Assembly: GCF_030165005.1 (NCBI RefSeq)
Contig: NZ_JASNNW010000018.1
Location: 1 to 64,000, forward strand
Reading direction: 5' to 3'
Length of the DNA stretch: 64,000 nucleotides
Source: Blastococcus capsensis
Lineage (GTDB): Bacteria > Actinomycetota > Actinomycetes > Mycobacteriales > Geodermatophilaceae
Below the pieces are notes generated by a model, which worked only from the letters and a program-made list of their open reading frames with translations, made no database searches and was not told where the DNA came from. Both the position numbers and the translations under genes were made by a program. Positions within the stretch are counted from its first letter, which is position 1. Every line of letters starts with the position of its first letter. This document shows positions 51,292 through 60,369 of this stretch, in pieces.

Positions 51292-53127
51292 GTGACCCTG
51301 AGCGGCCCCGCGACGTCGACGGTGCCGGGCGCCGATCCGCGCGAGCGGTCGGCGTCCGGCCCGGCCGGGGGGCCACCCCCCGGCCGGGCGCCGCGCCGAC
51401 GTCGGTCGACCGGTTTCGAGCGCGCCATGCGCCTGGTGTGGGTGCTGGCGCTGCTGGCCCTGGTGGGCTACCCGATCGCGCAGGTGTTCGGGCAGAGCTT
51501 CGTGGCCGACGACGGCGGGTTGACCCTGTCGAACTACGCGTTGCTGGGCACCGAACCCCTGTTGCTCGAGGCCATCCGCAACTCGCTCTGGATCGCCTGC
51601 GGCACGGTGCTGGGCAGCCTCCTCATCGGCCTGCCGCTGGCCTGGTTCACCGTGCGCACGGACATGCCGATGCGGCGGTTCTTCCGCGGCAGCGCCGTCC
51701 TCACCTTCGCGGCACCCAGCTTCATCGCCGCGCTGGGGTGGGTGCTCCTGCTCGGGCCGCGCAACGGCGTCCTGAACACCACGCTGATGTCGATCTTCGG
51801 CCTGGAGGAGTCACCGTTCGACATCTTCACCCCGTGGGGGATCATCTTCGTCCTGTCGCTGTTCCTCTACCCGCTGGTCTTCCTGCCCGTGTCAGCGGCC
51901 CTCGAGGGCATCGACCCCGCACTGGAACAGGCCGCGGCGAGCCTCGGCGCCTCACGCTGGCGGGTGCTGCGGACGGTGACGTTCCCCGTCATCGCGCCGG
52001 CCCTGATCGCCGGCTCGATCCTGGTGTTCGTCTCCTCGGCGATCATCTTCGGCCCGGTGGCGATCCTCGGCGCACCGACCGGTTTCCAGACCATCCCGAC
52101 CGTGCTGCTGAGCCTCATGCAGTTCCCGCCGCGGATCGAGGTGGCCGCGGTGATCTCCGTGCCGATCCTCGTCATCATCGCGGCGCTGCTGCTCATCCAG
52201 CGAAAGCTCGTGGGCGGCAGGAAGTTCACCGTCATCGGGGGCAAGCCGGGCCGGCAGGACGTCACGCACCTGGGAGCCGGTCGCTACCCGGCGGTGGCGT
52301 TCTGCGTGGCCGTCGTGGTGCTGAGTTTGGTCATGCCGTTCGGCATGCTGCTGGTGACGTCCTTCCGCAAGGCCCTGGGCCGTCCTCTCGGGTGGGACAA
52401 CTTCACCCTGACCGGCAACTACGAAGAGGTCTTCGGCCGGCCCCTCATCGCTGCCGCCATGGGCAACAGCTTCGCGCTGGCGATCGGCGGCACCCTGCTG
52501 GCCCTGGCCGTGGCGCTGCTCGCCTCGTGGTTGGTGCACCGCACCAAGGCACGCAGCAACGCGGTGATCGTCGGTGCCATGGCCGCGCCGCTGGCCTTCC
52601 CGGGGGCGGTCCTCGGCATCGGATTGATCATCGCCTACGCCGCCCAGCCGTTCGGGCTGGGCGGGACGCTGACGATCCTGCTGATCGCCTACACGGGCAG
52701 CGCACTGCCGTTGACGTTCGCCTACGTCCACGCCGGCATGGGTCAGATCGGTGCGGAGGTGGAGGAGGCCTCCCGCAGCCTGGGCGCCTCCTGGGCGCGC
52801 ACCTGGCGGCGGATCACCGTCCCGCTGCTGCGACCCTCCCTCCTGGCCGCGGGACTGCTCAACTTCGTGCTCCTCTTCAGGGAGCTCGAGATGTCGGTGT
52901 TCCTCTACACCGGCGCAAATCCGACGGTCGCCACGGTGCTCTACAACCTGGCCAGCGAGTCGCTGTACCAGCGGGTCGGCGCGCTCTCCGTGGTGATCCT
53001 CCTGATCAACATCGTGGTGACCGTGGTCGCGATGCGGCTGCTCGACCGCAAACCCGGCGAGTCCCCCCGGCGGTCCCGCCGTTCCCCGTCCGTCGCACTC
53101 AACACACCCCCGGAGGAAGCAGCATGA
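51292..53127 (+). CDS. Fused ABC transporter permease, two BPD domains
   Basis: 611 residues with about 12 membrane helices in two halves. Each half has an EAA loop: LEQAAASLGASRWRVLRTVTFPVIAPALI and VEEASRSLGASWARTWRRITVPLLRPSLL. Duplicated permeases of this kind belong to the FbpB/ThiP group of iron and thiamine importers. The N-terminal 45 residues are Pro/Arg/Gly rich and cytoplasmic. GTG at 51292 has GAAGGGAG upstream. The stop overlaps the enoyl-CoA hydratase ATG by 4 bp. Confidence 0.94.
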   Translation: MTLSGPATSTVPGADPRERSASGPAGGPPPGRAPRRRRSTGFERAMRLVWVLALLALVGYPIAQVFGQSFVADDGGLTLSNYALLGTEPLLLEAIRNSLWIACGTVLGSLLIGLPLAWFTVRTDMPMRRFFRGSAVLTFAAPSFIAALGWVLLLGPRNGVLNTTLMSIFGLEESPFDIFTPWGIIFVLSLFLYPLVFLPVSAALEGIDPALEQAAASLGASRWRVLRTVTFPVIAPALIAGSILVFVSSAIIFGPVAILGAPTGFQTIPTVLLSLMQFPPRIEVAAVISVPILVIIAALLLIQRKLVGGRKFTVIGGKPGRQDVTHLGAGRYPAVAFCVAVVVLSLVMPFGMLLVTSFRKALGRPLGWDNFTLTGNYEEVFGRPLIAAAMGNSFALAIGGTLLALAVALLASWLVHRTKARSNAVIVGAMAAPLAFPGAVLGIGLIIAYAAQPFGLGGTLTILLIAYTGSALPLTFAYVHAGMGQIGAEVEEASRSLGASWARTWRRITVPLLRPSLLAAGLLNFVLLFRELEMSVFLYTGANPTVATVLYNLASESLYQRVGALSVVILLINIVVTVVAMRLLDRKPGESPRRSRRSPSVALNTPPEEAA

Positions 53128-53912
53128 CCGTGACCACCACCGATGTCGGTAGCGGCGTCCACCTGCGCTACGAGACCCCGCACATCGCTGTCCTCACCCT
53201 GGACAGTCCTCCCTCCAACACCTTCAGCTGGGAGAGCCGGCGGTCCTTCATGAAGGCGCTGGACATCCTGGACGCCGACGAGAACGTCCGGTGCCTGGTG
53301 ATCACCGGTGAGGGCCGCGCCTTCACCGCGGGAGCACACCTGGGCGAGGACCAGTCCATGAGCGACGAGCAGCTGACCGACTACCTCGCCGAGTTCAGCC
53401 GGGTGCTCAACGGCGTGCAGAACTTCCGTGCCCCGGTCATCGCGGCCATCAACGGGGCGACGATCGGCGGTGGGTTGGAGTTCTCCCTCTGCTGCGACAT
53501 CCGCATCGCGTCCACGGACGCGTTCTTCGTGGCCGCCGGCGTGAACGTGGGTCTCATCGTCAGCTTCTGGCGCCTGCCGCGCGTCATCGGGTTGGGGCCG
53601 GCCAAGGAGATCCTGCTGACCGGCGCCCGCTACACCGCCCAGCAGGCGCTCAATTGGGGACTGGTGACCGAAGTCCACGAGCCGGCCGATCTGATGCCTG
53701 CCGCGCTGGCGAAGGCGCAGCGCATCGCCACGCGCGCCCCGCTGTCGGTCGAGGTGACGAAGGCGGCCGTGACGGGGGCCTTCGAGATGGACTTCGCCCA
53801 GGGGCAGGCGCTGCAGACCAAGCGATTCCTGGAGATGTTCCGGACCGAGGACCACCAGGAGGCGCTGCGCGCGTTCTTCGAGAAGCGCGACGGGGACTAC
53901 CAGCGCCGCTGA
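53124..53912 (+). CDS. Enoyl-CoA hydratase/isomerase family protein
   Basis: 262 residues, crotonase fold. The first oxyanion-hole segment is GEGRAFTAGAHLGED, the second INGATIGGGLEFSLCCDIRIAS; the acidic residue common in hydratases after GGG-x-E is E, while the second glutamate position is not obvious, so hydratase, isomerase or lyase activity are all possible. KEILLTGARYTAQQALNWGLVTEV is conserved. GGAGG lies 9 bp before the ATG, which overlaps the permease stop. As last gene of the operon it probably processes the CoA thioester made by the CoA-transferase. Confidence 0.9.
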   Translation: MTVTTTDVGSGVHLRYETPHIAVLTLDSPPSNTFSWESRRSFMKALDILDADENVRCLVITGEGRAFTAGAHLGEDQSMSDEQLTDYLAEFSRVLNGVQNFRAPVIAAINGATIGGGLEFSLCCDIRIASTDAFFVAAGVNVGLIVSFWRLPRVIGLGPAKEILLTGARYTAQQALNWGLVTEVHEPADLMPAALAKAQRIATRAPLSVEVTKAAVTGAFEMDFAQGQALQTKRFLEMFRTEDHQEALRAFFEKRDGDYQRR

Positions 53913-53941
53913 CCGGTCACCGGCGTCACGCCGACGCGCAT

Positions 53942-53983
53942 CCCACGTCGGGCACGACGATTGCTGATCGTGCCCGACGTGGG
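53942..53983. terminator. Perfect 16-bp hairpin between the catabolic operon and lexA
   Basis: CCCACGTCGGGCACGA (53942-53957) pairs exactly with TCGTGCCCGACGTGGG (53968-53983) around a 10-nt loop. It lies between convergent stops and should act on both transcripts. Confidence 0.85.
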
Positions 53984-53993
53984 CATTGCCGTA

Positions 53994-54755
53994 TCAGACC
54001 CGGCGCAGCACCGACACGACGCGGCCGAGGATCGTCGCCTCGTCGCCCGGGATGGGCCCGTAGGCGGGGTTGTGCGGCATCAGCCACACGTGCCCGTCCC
54101 GGCGCTTGTACGTCTTCACCGTCGCCTCGCCGTCGATCATCGCGGCCACGATCTCGCCGTTCTCCGCCGTCGGCTGCTGACGCACCACGACCCAGTCGCC
54201 GTCGCAGATGGCCGCCTCGACCATCGAGTCACCGGCCACCTTGAGCATGAAGACCGTGCCCTCGCCGACGAGCTCCCGCGGGAGCGGGAAGACGTCCTCC
54301 ACCGCCTGTTCGGCCAGGACCGGGCCGCCGGCCGCGATCCGCCCGACCAGGGGCACGTAGGCGGGGGCCGACGCCCGCTCGCCCTCGTCGAGGGCCGGCG
54401 GCTCGGCGACCGCGGTGCGCCCGGCCTCGCCGGGCAGGCGTACGTCGAGGGCTCGAGGCCGGTTGGGGTCGCGGCGCAGCCAGCCCTTCTTCTGCAGGAC
54501 CGACAGCTGATGGGCGACCGAGGAGGCGGAGGAGAGGCCGACGGCCTCACCGATCTCCCGGACGGACGGCGGGTAACCGCGGCGCTCGATCGAGTCGCGG
54601 ATCACCTCCAGCACCCGGCGTTGCCGCTGGGTCAGGCCGTCACCGTCGGGGCTCCGGTCGGGGAACGTGCGCACCGACGCCGAATCACCGGCCGGGTCCG
54701 CTGTGGTGCCCGCGGTGCCGCGTCGGCCGCCGGACGTCCCGCTCGAGTCCGTCAC
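53994..54755 (-). CDS. lexA: SOS repressor LexA
   Basis: 253 residues. The winged helix spans ~40-105 ([52 protein letters not shown]). The self-cleavage site is A142-G143 (RIAAGGP), the catalytic Ser177 is in [10 protein letters not shown] and the Lys214 in ATVKTYKRR. It represses SOS genes and cuts itself when RecA filaments form. The N-terminal 38 residues are a disordered actinobacterial extension. GTG at 54753-54755 is preceded by GAGGAGGAGAC. An SOS box 79 bp upstream predicts autoregulation. Confidence 0.98.
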   Translation of the reverse strand: MTDSSGTSGGRRGTAGTTADPAGDSASVRTFPDRSPDGDGLTQRQRRVLEVIRDSIERRGYPPSVREIGEAVGLSSASSVAHQLSVLQKKGWLRRDPNRPRALDVRLPGEAGRTAVAEPPALDEGERASAPAYVPLVGRIAAGGPVLAEQAVEDVFPLPRELVGEGTVFMLKVAGDSMVEAAICDGDWVVVRQQPTAENGEIVAAMIDGEATVKTYKRRDGHVWLMPHNPAYGPIPGDEATILGRVVSVLRRV

Positions 54756-54833
54756 GTCTCCTCCTCGCCGGCTGCCCGTGCAGCTGCTCAGCCCTGTTCG
54801 TCGGAGGAACCGTAGCGCCGATCGCCAGCCAGT

Positions 54834-54849
54834 TCAAACACGTGTTCGA
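54834..54849 (-). promoter_or_regulatory. SOS box of lexA
   Basis: TCAAACACGTGTTCGA matches TCGAAC-N4-GTTCGA at 11 of 12 fixed bases. It lies about 80 bp from the lexA start in the divergent space shared with the LysM gene. Confidence 0.88.
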
Positions 54850-54911
54850 AGATGACCGTGTCGCGTCGCTTCTGTCGGTGGCATCGGGTAGACATCGGAC
54901 AAGCGTTCGAA

Positions 54912-54927
54912 TCGAACGTGTGTTCGG
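54912..54927 (+). promoter_or_regulatory. SOS box of the LysM gene
   Basis: TCGAACGTGTGTTCGG matches the SOS consensus at 11 of 12 fixed bases. It lies 35 bp upstream of the LysM-gene ATG and 63 bp from the lexA-proximal box. An overlapping partial site (GTTCGAATCGAAC) just before it may add a weak half-site. Confidence 0.88.
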
Positions 54928-54962
54928 GTCGGCAGGCGCCGGCCGGTGAGGGGTGGGCAGCG

Positions 54963-55460
54963 ATGGCGAGCAATCTTGCACTGTCGGCACGCGATGGTGA
55001 GGTGCGGGCGGGCGGCGGCACAGCGGGCTGCGCCCCCGCGGCGCGTCACCTCCGGGTGCTGCCGCCGCCCCAGGCGTACGCGGTCGCCGCGGCACCACCT
55101 GGTCGTGCACCCTCCCTGTCGTCGGGTTCCGAGATAGTCCGGCCGGTGCCACGGCGGGAGGCCGGCTCGCCGGCGCCGCTGCGGTTGACCGCACGGGGTC
55201 GGCGCGTGGTCGTGGTCCTGCTGCTCCTGGTGGCCATGGGCGTGGCTGCGGGAGTCGACGCGCTTCTGGGTCACGGCGCGGAGGGCCTGGACCTCATGAG
55301 GACCAGCAGCGTCGTCGTGGTGCCGGGCGACACGCTCTGGTCCATCGCGAGCGGGATGGCGGGGGAGCGGGACGTGCGCGAGGTGATCGACAGGATCCAG
55401 TTGCTCAACGGTCTGGACAGTGCATCCATCGAGCCGGGTCAGGTGCTCGAGCTTCCGTGA
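54963..55460 (+). CDS. LysM-domain membrane protein, candidate SOS cell-division inhibitor
   Basis: 165 residues. A ~75-residue Ala/Pro-rich cytoplasmic N-terminus is followed by one membrane helix (RRVVVVLLLLVAMGVAAGVDALL) and an extracytoplasmic LysM domain (SVVVVPGDTLWSIASGMAG...VIDRIQLLNGLDSASIEPGQVLELP). The gene is divergent from lexA with its own SOS box, the arrangement of Rv2719c and Bacillus yneA, whose products delay division after DNA damage. That role is inferred from context and architecture. The ATG at 54963 follows GTGAGGGGTGGGCAGCG; an upstream ATG at 54852 would place the SOS box inside the gene. Confidence 0.88.
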   Translation: MASNLALSARDGEVRAGGGTAGCAPAARHLRVLPPPQAYAVAAAPPGRAPSLSSGSEIVRPVPRREAGSPAPLRLTARGRRVVVVLLLLVAMGVAAGVDALLGHGAEGLDLMRTSSVVVVPGDTLWSIASGMAGERDVREVIDRIQLLNGLDSASIEPGQVLELP

Positions 55461-55586
55461 GATCCCGGCCGATGAGCAGTGGCTGGGCCTCGCGACAACA
55501 GGTTCACAATGCGCCCGGCCGACTTCGTCAACCCTGAGTGTGGGCACGTTCACCCTCCGTTGTGAAGGGCCACATACGGTCGTCCC

Positions 55587-56333
55587 GTGTCGAGCGTCAT
55601 GGAGAACCGAGCAGCCGTGTTCACCAGTCAGCCCCAGGTCGTCGAGGTGTACCAGGCGGGGGGTTGGTCGGCGGGAGAGTTGCTGGGATGGCGGCACGAC
55701 GACACCGGCGCCTGCCAGGTATGGGTGCGAATGGTCGTGGACGGGGCCGAGGAGACGTCGTGGACCGACCTCGCGACGCTGCGGCTGCCCGAGCGCTCAC
55801 CTGCCTCTCGAGGTGTCCCGGTGGCCACGGCGCCGCGGGCGGCGCCCACCCCGTGCGGCGCCGGTTCGGCACACGACCCCGACACCACCGCCAGCCTCCC
55901 CCTGAAGCGGGATCACCTCCGGCGGCCCGCTCCGGCCCGCGCCGGCGGTCGCCGGCGTGCGCCGGAGAGCGCCGATGTCCAGATGGTCCTGGCCGCCTCG
56001 GTGCAGGCCCCCGCACCGGGTCGCCACCGCGCCCGCAACGAGGCGGTGGACGGTGCCGCCGGGCGGCACCGGGCTGCTGACACGGGAATGTTCCCGGCCG
56101 TGGGGGGCGGAGCCGAGGTGGCGGCCGTACCGCGGGACGAGTTCCCCGAGACCATCGCCTGGTCGGTCCCGTCAGCTCGTCCGACGCCGGCCCCCGAGAC
56201 GGCGTCGGGGGGCCGCGGCTGGACGCCGCCGGCCGATCTGGACGCGGACCTGCTGACCCGTCCCATGCGGCTGGGCGACCAGCTGCCGCACTCCCGCCGG
56301 CCCCGTCTGAACGGTTCCTTCAGCGGCGTCTGA
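55587..56333 (+). CDS. Hypothetical actinobacterial protein
   Basis: 248 residues, not recognised. Residues ~10-65 (VFTSQPQVVEVYQAGGWSAGELLGWRHDDTGACQVWVRMVVDGAEETSWTDLATLRLPE) look like a small beta-barrel, similar to domains seen in other actinobacterial hypothetical proteins. The rest is low-complexity Ala/Pro/Arg-rich and probably disordered. GTG at 55587 is preceded by weak purine-rich sequence. A perfect palindrome 33 bp after the stop is its likely terminator. Confidence 0.7.
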   Translation: MSSVMENRAAVFTSQPQVVEVYQAGGWSAGELLGWRHDDTGACQVWVRMVVDGAEETSWTDLATLRLPERSPASRGVPVATAPRAAPTPCGAGSAHDPDTTASLPLKRDHLRRPAPARAGGRRRAPESADVQMVLAASVQAPAPGRHRARNEAVDGAAGRHRAADTGMFPAVGGGAEVAAVPRDEFPETIAWSVPSARPTPAPETASGGRGWTPPADLDADLLTRPMRLGDQLPHSRRPRLNGSFSGV

Positions 56334-56365
56334 CGCCACGCGGCGCCGCCCCTGGAGCATCTCCA

Positions 56366-56395
56366 CGGCGCCGGACCCCGCGGGGTCCGGCGCCG
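56366..56395 (+). terminator. Perfect 30-bp palindrome after the hypothetical gene
   Basis: CGGCGCCGGACCCCG (56366-56380) is followed directly by its reverse complement (56381-56395). In RNA this forms a hairpin of about 13 bp with a 4-nt loop. It separates the hypothetical gene from the nrdR promoter. Confidence 0.8.
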
Positions 56396-56553
56396 TCGGC
56401 GTGCCCGGGCGCGACCGGCGCGAGATGTGGACCAGGCCCGTTCTCCGGCGACTGTTCGGCGCGTCGTCCCGGCGTGTCCTGTGACTGGTGGGGACCGGTG
56501 TTCCGCGTGCGTACGGCCGGGTCGAGGCGGAACACGCCGATAAAACGATCACT

Positions 56554-56601
56554 TGCACATCTTGTGTAGGCCGTCCTAGGGTTCCCCTACATCTAGTAGT
56601 T
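56554..56601 (+). promoter_or_regulatory. Tandem NrdR boxes upstream of nrdR-nrdJ
   Basis: CACATCTTGTGT (56556-56567) and CTACATCTAGTAG (56587-56599) share the core ACATCTWGT, with cores exactly 32 bp apart, three helical turns, which is the known spacing of paired NrdR boxes in bacteria. They lie 120-165 bp before the nrdR start in an AT-richer patch. NrdR, encoded next, should bind here and repress its own operon when dATP is high. Confidence 0.85.
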
Positions 56602-56722
56602 ACAGAGCTGTAAGCCCGTCCACAGGCCGTTCCTCAGGTTCTCCCCCGAGCATCCACCGGATGTCCCCAGGGGGGTCCACAGCCGGCCGGTGGGCGGGGC
56701 ACCCGGAGGGAGGTGAACCACC

Positions 56723-57277
56723 GTGCGTTGCCCGTTCTGCCACAACCCCGACAGCCGGGTCATCGACTCCCGGGAGGCTGACGAGGGCGCCACCACCCGG
56801 CGCCGCCGGTCCTGCCCGAGCTGCGGGCGGCGGTTCACCACCGTCGAGGAGGCGGTGCTCGCCGTCGTCAAGCGCAACGGCGTCAGCGAGCCCTTCAACC
56901 GCAGCAAGGTCGTCGCCGGCGTACGGCGCGCCTGCCAGGGGCGCCCCGTCGACGAGGACCAGCTGAAGCTGCTCGCCCAGCAGGTCGAGGACGCCATCCG
57001 CGCCACCGGCGCCGCGGAGGTGCCCAGCCACGAGGTGGGGCTGGCCATCCTGCGGCCGCTGCGCGAGCTGGACGAGGTGGCGTACCTGCGCTTCGCCAGC
57101 GTGTACCGCGCCTTCACCTCGCTCGAGGACTTCGAGAAGGAGATCTCCGAGCTCCGGGACCGGCACATCACCGCCGGCACGCCGCCGCTGCCCGGCATGC
57201 AGACCGACCCGCCGGTCCGCCGGCGGGGTGGCGGGCGCAGTCAGCCCACGGCCGACGCCGGCGCCGCCGGCACCTGA
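56723..57277 (+). CDS. nrdR: Transcriptional repressor NrdR
   Basis: 184 residues. The zinc ribbon is C3-P-F-C...C-P-S-C (~residues 3-34), followed by RRFTTVEE and an ATP-cone domain ([24 protein letters not shown]...[23 protein letters not shown]). It senses the nucleotide pool and represses ribonucleotide reductase genes. The last ~35 residues are a Pro/Gly/Arg-rich extension beyond the usual ~150. GTG at 56723 follows GGAGGGAGGTGAACCACC, a very strong ribosome site. nrdJ follows after about 145 bp. Confidence 0.97.
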   Translation: MRCPFCHNPDSRVIDSREADEGATTRRRRSCPSCGRRFTTVEEAVLAVVKRNGVSEPFNRSKVVAGVRRACQGRPVDEDQLKLLAQQVEDAIRATGAAEVPSHEVGLAILRPLRELDEVAYLRFASVYRAFTSLEDFEKEISELRDRHITAGTPPLPGMQTDPPVRRRGGGRSQPTADAGAAGT

Positions 57278-57421
57278 GAACTGTCAGTGCCCACCGATAG
57301 ACACCAGTTCGAGCAGTTACCGATCGCGGCTCTTCCCCAGCCCCCGATCCACCACCGCGCAGCACCACCGCGCAGCCCCGCGAAGCACCATGCGACACAC
57401 GACCAGGGAGAGCTCCACACC

Positions 57422-60304
57422 ATGACCGAGACCGACGACCGCATGGCCGGCACCCGCACCCGCCGCAGCGCGAAGGCGCCCAGCCGGGGCAAGGGCCTGA
57501 AGATCAAGCGTGTCTTCACCACCGCCGGTGTGCACCCGTACGACGAGGTTGCCTGGGAGCGCCGCGACGTCGTGATGACCAACTGGCGGGACGGCTCGAT
57601 CAACTTCGAGCAGCGGGGTGTGGAGTTCCCGGCGGAGTGGAGCATCAACGCCACCAACATCGTCACCACGAAGTACTTCCGGGGCGCCGTCGGCACCTCG
57701 CAGCGGGAGACCAGCCTGCGCCAACTCATCGACCGGGTGGTGCTCGCCTACACCGAGGCCGGTCGCGAGCACGGCTACTTCGCGGGCGAGGGCGACGCCG
57801 AGATCTTCGAGCACGAACTCACCTGGATGCTGCTGCACCAGTACTTCAGCTTCAACAGCCCCGTCTGGTTCAACGTCGGCACGAGTGCGCCGCAGCAGGT
57901 CAGTGCCTGCTTCATCCTCGCGGTCGACGACGAGATGGACTCGATCCTCAACTGGTACCGCGAGGAGGGCCTGATCTTCAAGGGCGGCTCCGGTGCCGGC
58001 CTGAACCTGTCCCGCATCCGCTCGTCGAAGGAGCTGCTCTCCTCCGGTGGCACCGCGTCCGGCCCGGTCAGCTTCATGCGCGGCGCCGACGCCTCCGCAG
58101 GCACCATCAAGTCCGGTGGCGCCACCCGCCGCGCGGCCAAGATGGTCGTCCTCGACATCGACCACCCCGACATCGAGGAGTTCATCGAGACCAAGGCCCG
58201 CGAGGAGAACAAGATCCGCGCGCTGCGTGACGCCGGGTACGACATGGACCTCGGTGGCAAGGACATCACCAGCGTCCAGTACCAGAACGCCAACAACTCC
58301 GTGCGCGTCTCCGACGAGTTCATGCGTGCGGTCGAGGAAGGCGCCGACTTCGGTCTCCGCGCCCGCATCGACGGCTCGGTCATCGAGACCCTCGACGCCA
58401 AGACGCTGTTCCGCAAGGTCACGCAGGCCGCGTGGGAGTGCGCCGACCCCGGCATCCAGTACGACGACACGATCAACGACTGGCACACCAACCCCGAGAC
58501 CGGCCGGATCAACGCGTCCAACCCCTGCTCGGAGTACATGAGCCTGGACAACAGCTCGTGCAACCTGGCGTCGCTGAACCTCATGAAGTTCCTGAAGGAC
58601 GACGGCACGTTCGACAGCAAGAACTTCGTGAAGGCCGTCGAACTGGTCATCACCGCGATGGACATCTCGATCTGCTTCGCCGACTTCCCGACCGAGCCGA
58701 TCGGTGAGACCACCCGGGCCTACCGTCAGCTGGGCATCGGCTACGCCAACCTCGGCGCACTGCTCATGGCCACCGGCCACGCCTACGACTCACGGGGCGG
58801 CCAGAGCCTGGCCGCGGCGATCACCTCGCTGATGACCGGCACCGCCTACCGCCGCTCGGCGGAGCTCGCCGGCATCGTCGGCGCCTACGAGGGCTTCGCC
58901 CGCAACGCCGACGCCCACGCCAGGGTCATGCGCAAGCACGCCGCGGCGAACGACGCGATCCGCCCGGTCGGGGCCGACGACGCCGACGTGCTCAAGGCCG
59001 CCACCGCCCAGTGGCAGGAGTGCCTGGAGGTCGGCGGCGAGAACGGCTGGCGCAACGCCCAGGCCTCGGTGCTGGCCCCCACCGGCACCATCGGCTTCAT
59101 GATGGACTGCGACACGACCGGCATCGAGCCGGACTTCTCGCTGGTCAAGTTCAAGAAGCTGGTCGGTGGCGGCTCCATGCAGATCGTCAACCAGACGGTG
59201 CCCCGGGCGCTGCGCAGCCTGGGCTACCAGGAGGAGCAGATCGAGGCGATCGTCGAGTACGTCGCCGAGCACGGCCACGTCGTGGACGCCCCGACCCTGC
59301 GCCCGGAGCACTACGAGGTGTTCGACTGCGCCATGGGTGAGCGGGCCATCTCGCCGATGGGCCACGTCCGCATGATGGCCGCGGTCCAGCCCTTCATCTC
59401 CGGCGCGATCAGCAAGACGGTCAACATGCCGGAGTCGGCGACCATCGAGGACGTCGAGAAGATCTACTTCGAGGGCTGGAAGCTGGGCCTCAAGGCGCTG
59501 GCGATCTACCGCGACAACTGCAAGGTCGGCCAGCCGCTCTCCGGCGGCAAGGGCAAGAACGACGGCACCACGGACGAGGTCAAGGCCGAGGCCGAGGCGC
59601 CCGCTGCGCTGTCGCACCCGGTGCGCAAGCGACTGCCGAAGAAGCGGACGAGCGTCACCACCTCGTTCAGCGTCGCCGGCGCCGAGGGCTACATGACCGC
59701 GGGCATGTACGAGGACGGCAGCCTCGGTGAGGTCTTCCTCAAGCTCGGCAAGCAGGGCTCGACCCTTGCCGGTGTGATGGACGCCTTCTCCATCTCACTC
59801 TCCATCGCGCTGCAGCACGGTGTGCCGCTGGAGACCTACATCCAGAAGTTCACCAACATGCGGTTCGAGCCCGCCGGAATGACCGACGACCCGGACATCC
59901 GGATCGCCCAGTCGGTGATGGACTACATCTTCCGCCGCCTGGCGCTGGACCACCTGCCCGTCGAGAAGCGGGCCGGTCTCGGCATCTTCACCGCCGAGGA
60001 GCGGGCCGCGCAGGTCTCCGGCTACGGCACCTCCGCCTCGACCCCCGCGGTCACCGACGAGGAAGAGGTCGACCTGGAGCAGCTGCGCAACTCCGCGCCG
60101 ATCGAGACCGCCAAGGTCGCGGAGAAGGTCACCCCCGGGGGCCCGAAGTCGGTCAAGGAGGCGCACTCCTCGGCCGAGCTGCTCGAGCTGGTCACCGGCA
60201 CCGCCACCGACGCACCGCTGTGCATGACCTGCGGCACGAAGATGCGCCCGGCCGGTAGCTGCTACGTCTGCGAGGGCTGCGGCTCTACCAGCGGCTGCAG
60301 CTGA
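57422..60304 (+). CDS. nrdJ: Vitamin B12-dependent (class II) ribonucleotide reductase
   Basis: 960 residues. It reduces ribonucleotides to deoxyribonucleotides using adenosylcobalamin to generate the thiyl radical, so no R2 subunit is needed. Features are the catalytic barrel with FNSPVWFNVGT, GGSGAGLNLSRIRSSKE, NPCSEYMSLDNSSCNLASLNL and VLAPTGTIGFMMDCDTTGIEPDFSL, a late TSCPD-like domain (EVFLKLGKQGSTLAGVMDAFS), and a C-terminal cysteine cluster (CMTCG...CYVCEGCGSTSGCS) that reloads the active-site disulfide. The ATG at 57422 follows AGGGAGAGCTCCACACC. It is cotranscribed with nrdR. Confidence 0.97.
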   Translation: MTETDDRMAGTRTRRSAKAPSRGKGLKIKRVFTTAGVHPYDEVAWERRDVVMTNWRDGSINFEQRGVEFPAEWSINATNIVTTKYFRGAVGTSQRETSLRQLIDRVVLAYTEAGREHGYFAGEGDAEIFEHELTWMLLHQYFSFNSPVWFNVGTSAPQQVSACFILAVDDEMDSILNWYREEGLIFKGGSGAGLNLSRIRSSKELLSSGGTASGPVSFMRGADASAGTIKSGGATRRAAKMVVLDIDHPDIEEFIETKAREENKIRALRDAGYDMDLGGKDITSVQYQNANNSVRVSDEFMRAVEEGADFGLRARIDGSVIETLDAKTLFRKVTQAAWECADPGIQYDDTINDWHTNPETGRINASNPCSEYMSLDNSSCNLASLNLMKFLKDDGTFDSKNFVKAVELVITAMDISICFADFPTEPIGETTRAYRQLGIGYANLGALLMATGHAYDSRGGQSLAAAITSLMTGTAYRRSAELAGIVGAYEGFARNADAHARVMRKHAAANDAIRPVGADDADVLKAATAQWQECLEVGGENGWRNAQASVLAPTGTIGFMMDCDTTGIEPDFSLVKFKKLVGGGSMQIVNQTVPRALRSLGYQEEQIEAIVEYVAEHGHVVDAPTLRPEHYEVFDCAMGERAISPMGHVRMMAAVQPFISGAISKTVNMPESATIEDVEKIYFEGWKLGLKALAIYRDNCKVGQPLSGGKGKNDGTTDEVKAEAEAPAALSHPVRKRLPKKRTSVTTSFSVAGAEGYMTAGMYEDGSLGEVFLKLGKQGSTLAGVMDAFSISLSIALQHGVPLETYIQKFTNMRFEPAGMTDDPDIRIAQSVMDYIFRRLALDHLPVEKRAGLGIFTAEERAAQVSGYGTSASTPAVTDEEEVDLEQLRNSAPIETAKVAEKVTPGGPKSVKEAHSSAELLELVTGTATDAPLCMTCGTKMRPAGSCYVCEGCGSTSGCS

Positions 60305-60311
60305 CGTCGTG

Positions 60312-60369
60312 TCTCGCGAGTAGGCGACAGACTTCTCGCGAATAGGCGCCGGATTCTCACCTATGGGCG
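60312..60369 (+). repeat. Three imperfect 15-bp repeats after nrdJ
   Basis: TCTCGCGAGTAGGCG (60312-60326), TCTCGCGAATAGGCG (60334-60348) and the more diverged TCTCACCTATGGGCG (60355-60369) recur with a 21-22 bp period starting 8 bp after the nrdJ stop. The last copy abuts the hairpin at 60370. Confidence 0.8.

Noticed and set aside
48898-53127. Calling the ABC importer a ferric-iron uptake system
   Set aside because: The family class fits iron or thiamine, but its place between CoA-transferase and crotonase genes under IclR control makes an organic substrate more likely, and no iron-regulator box was recognised.
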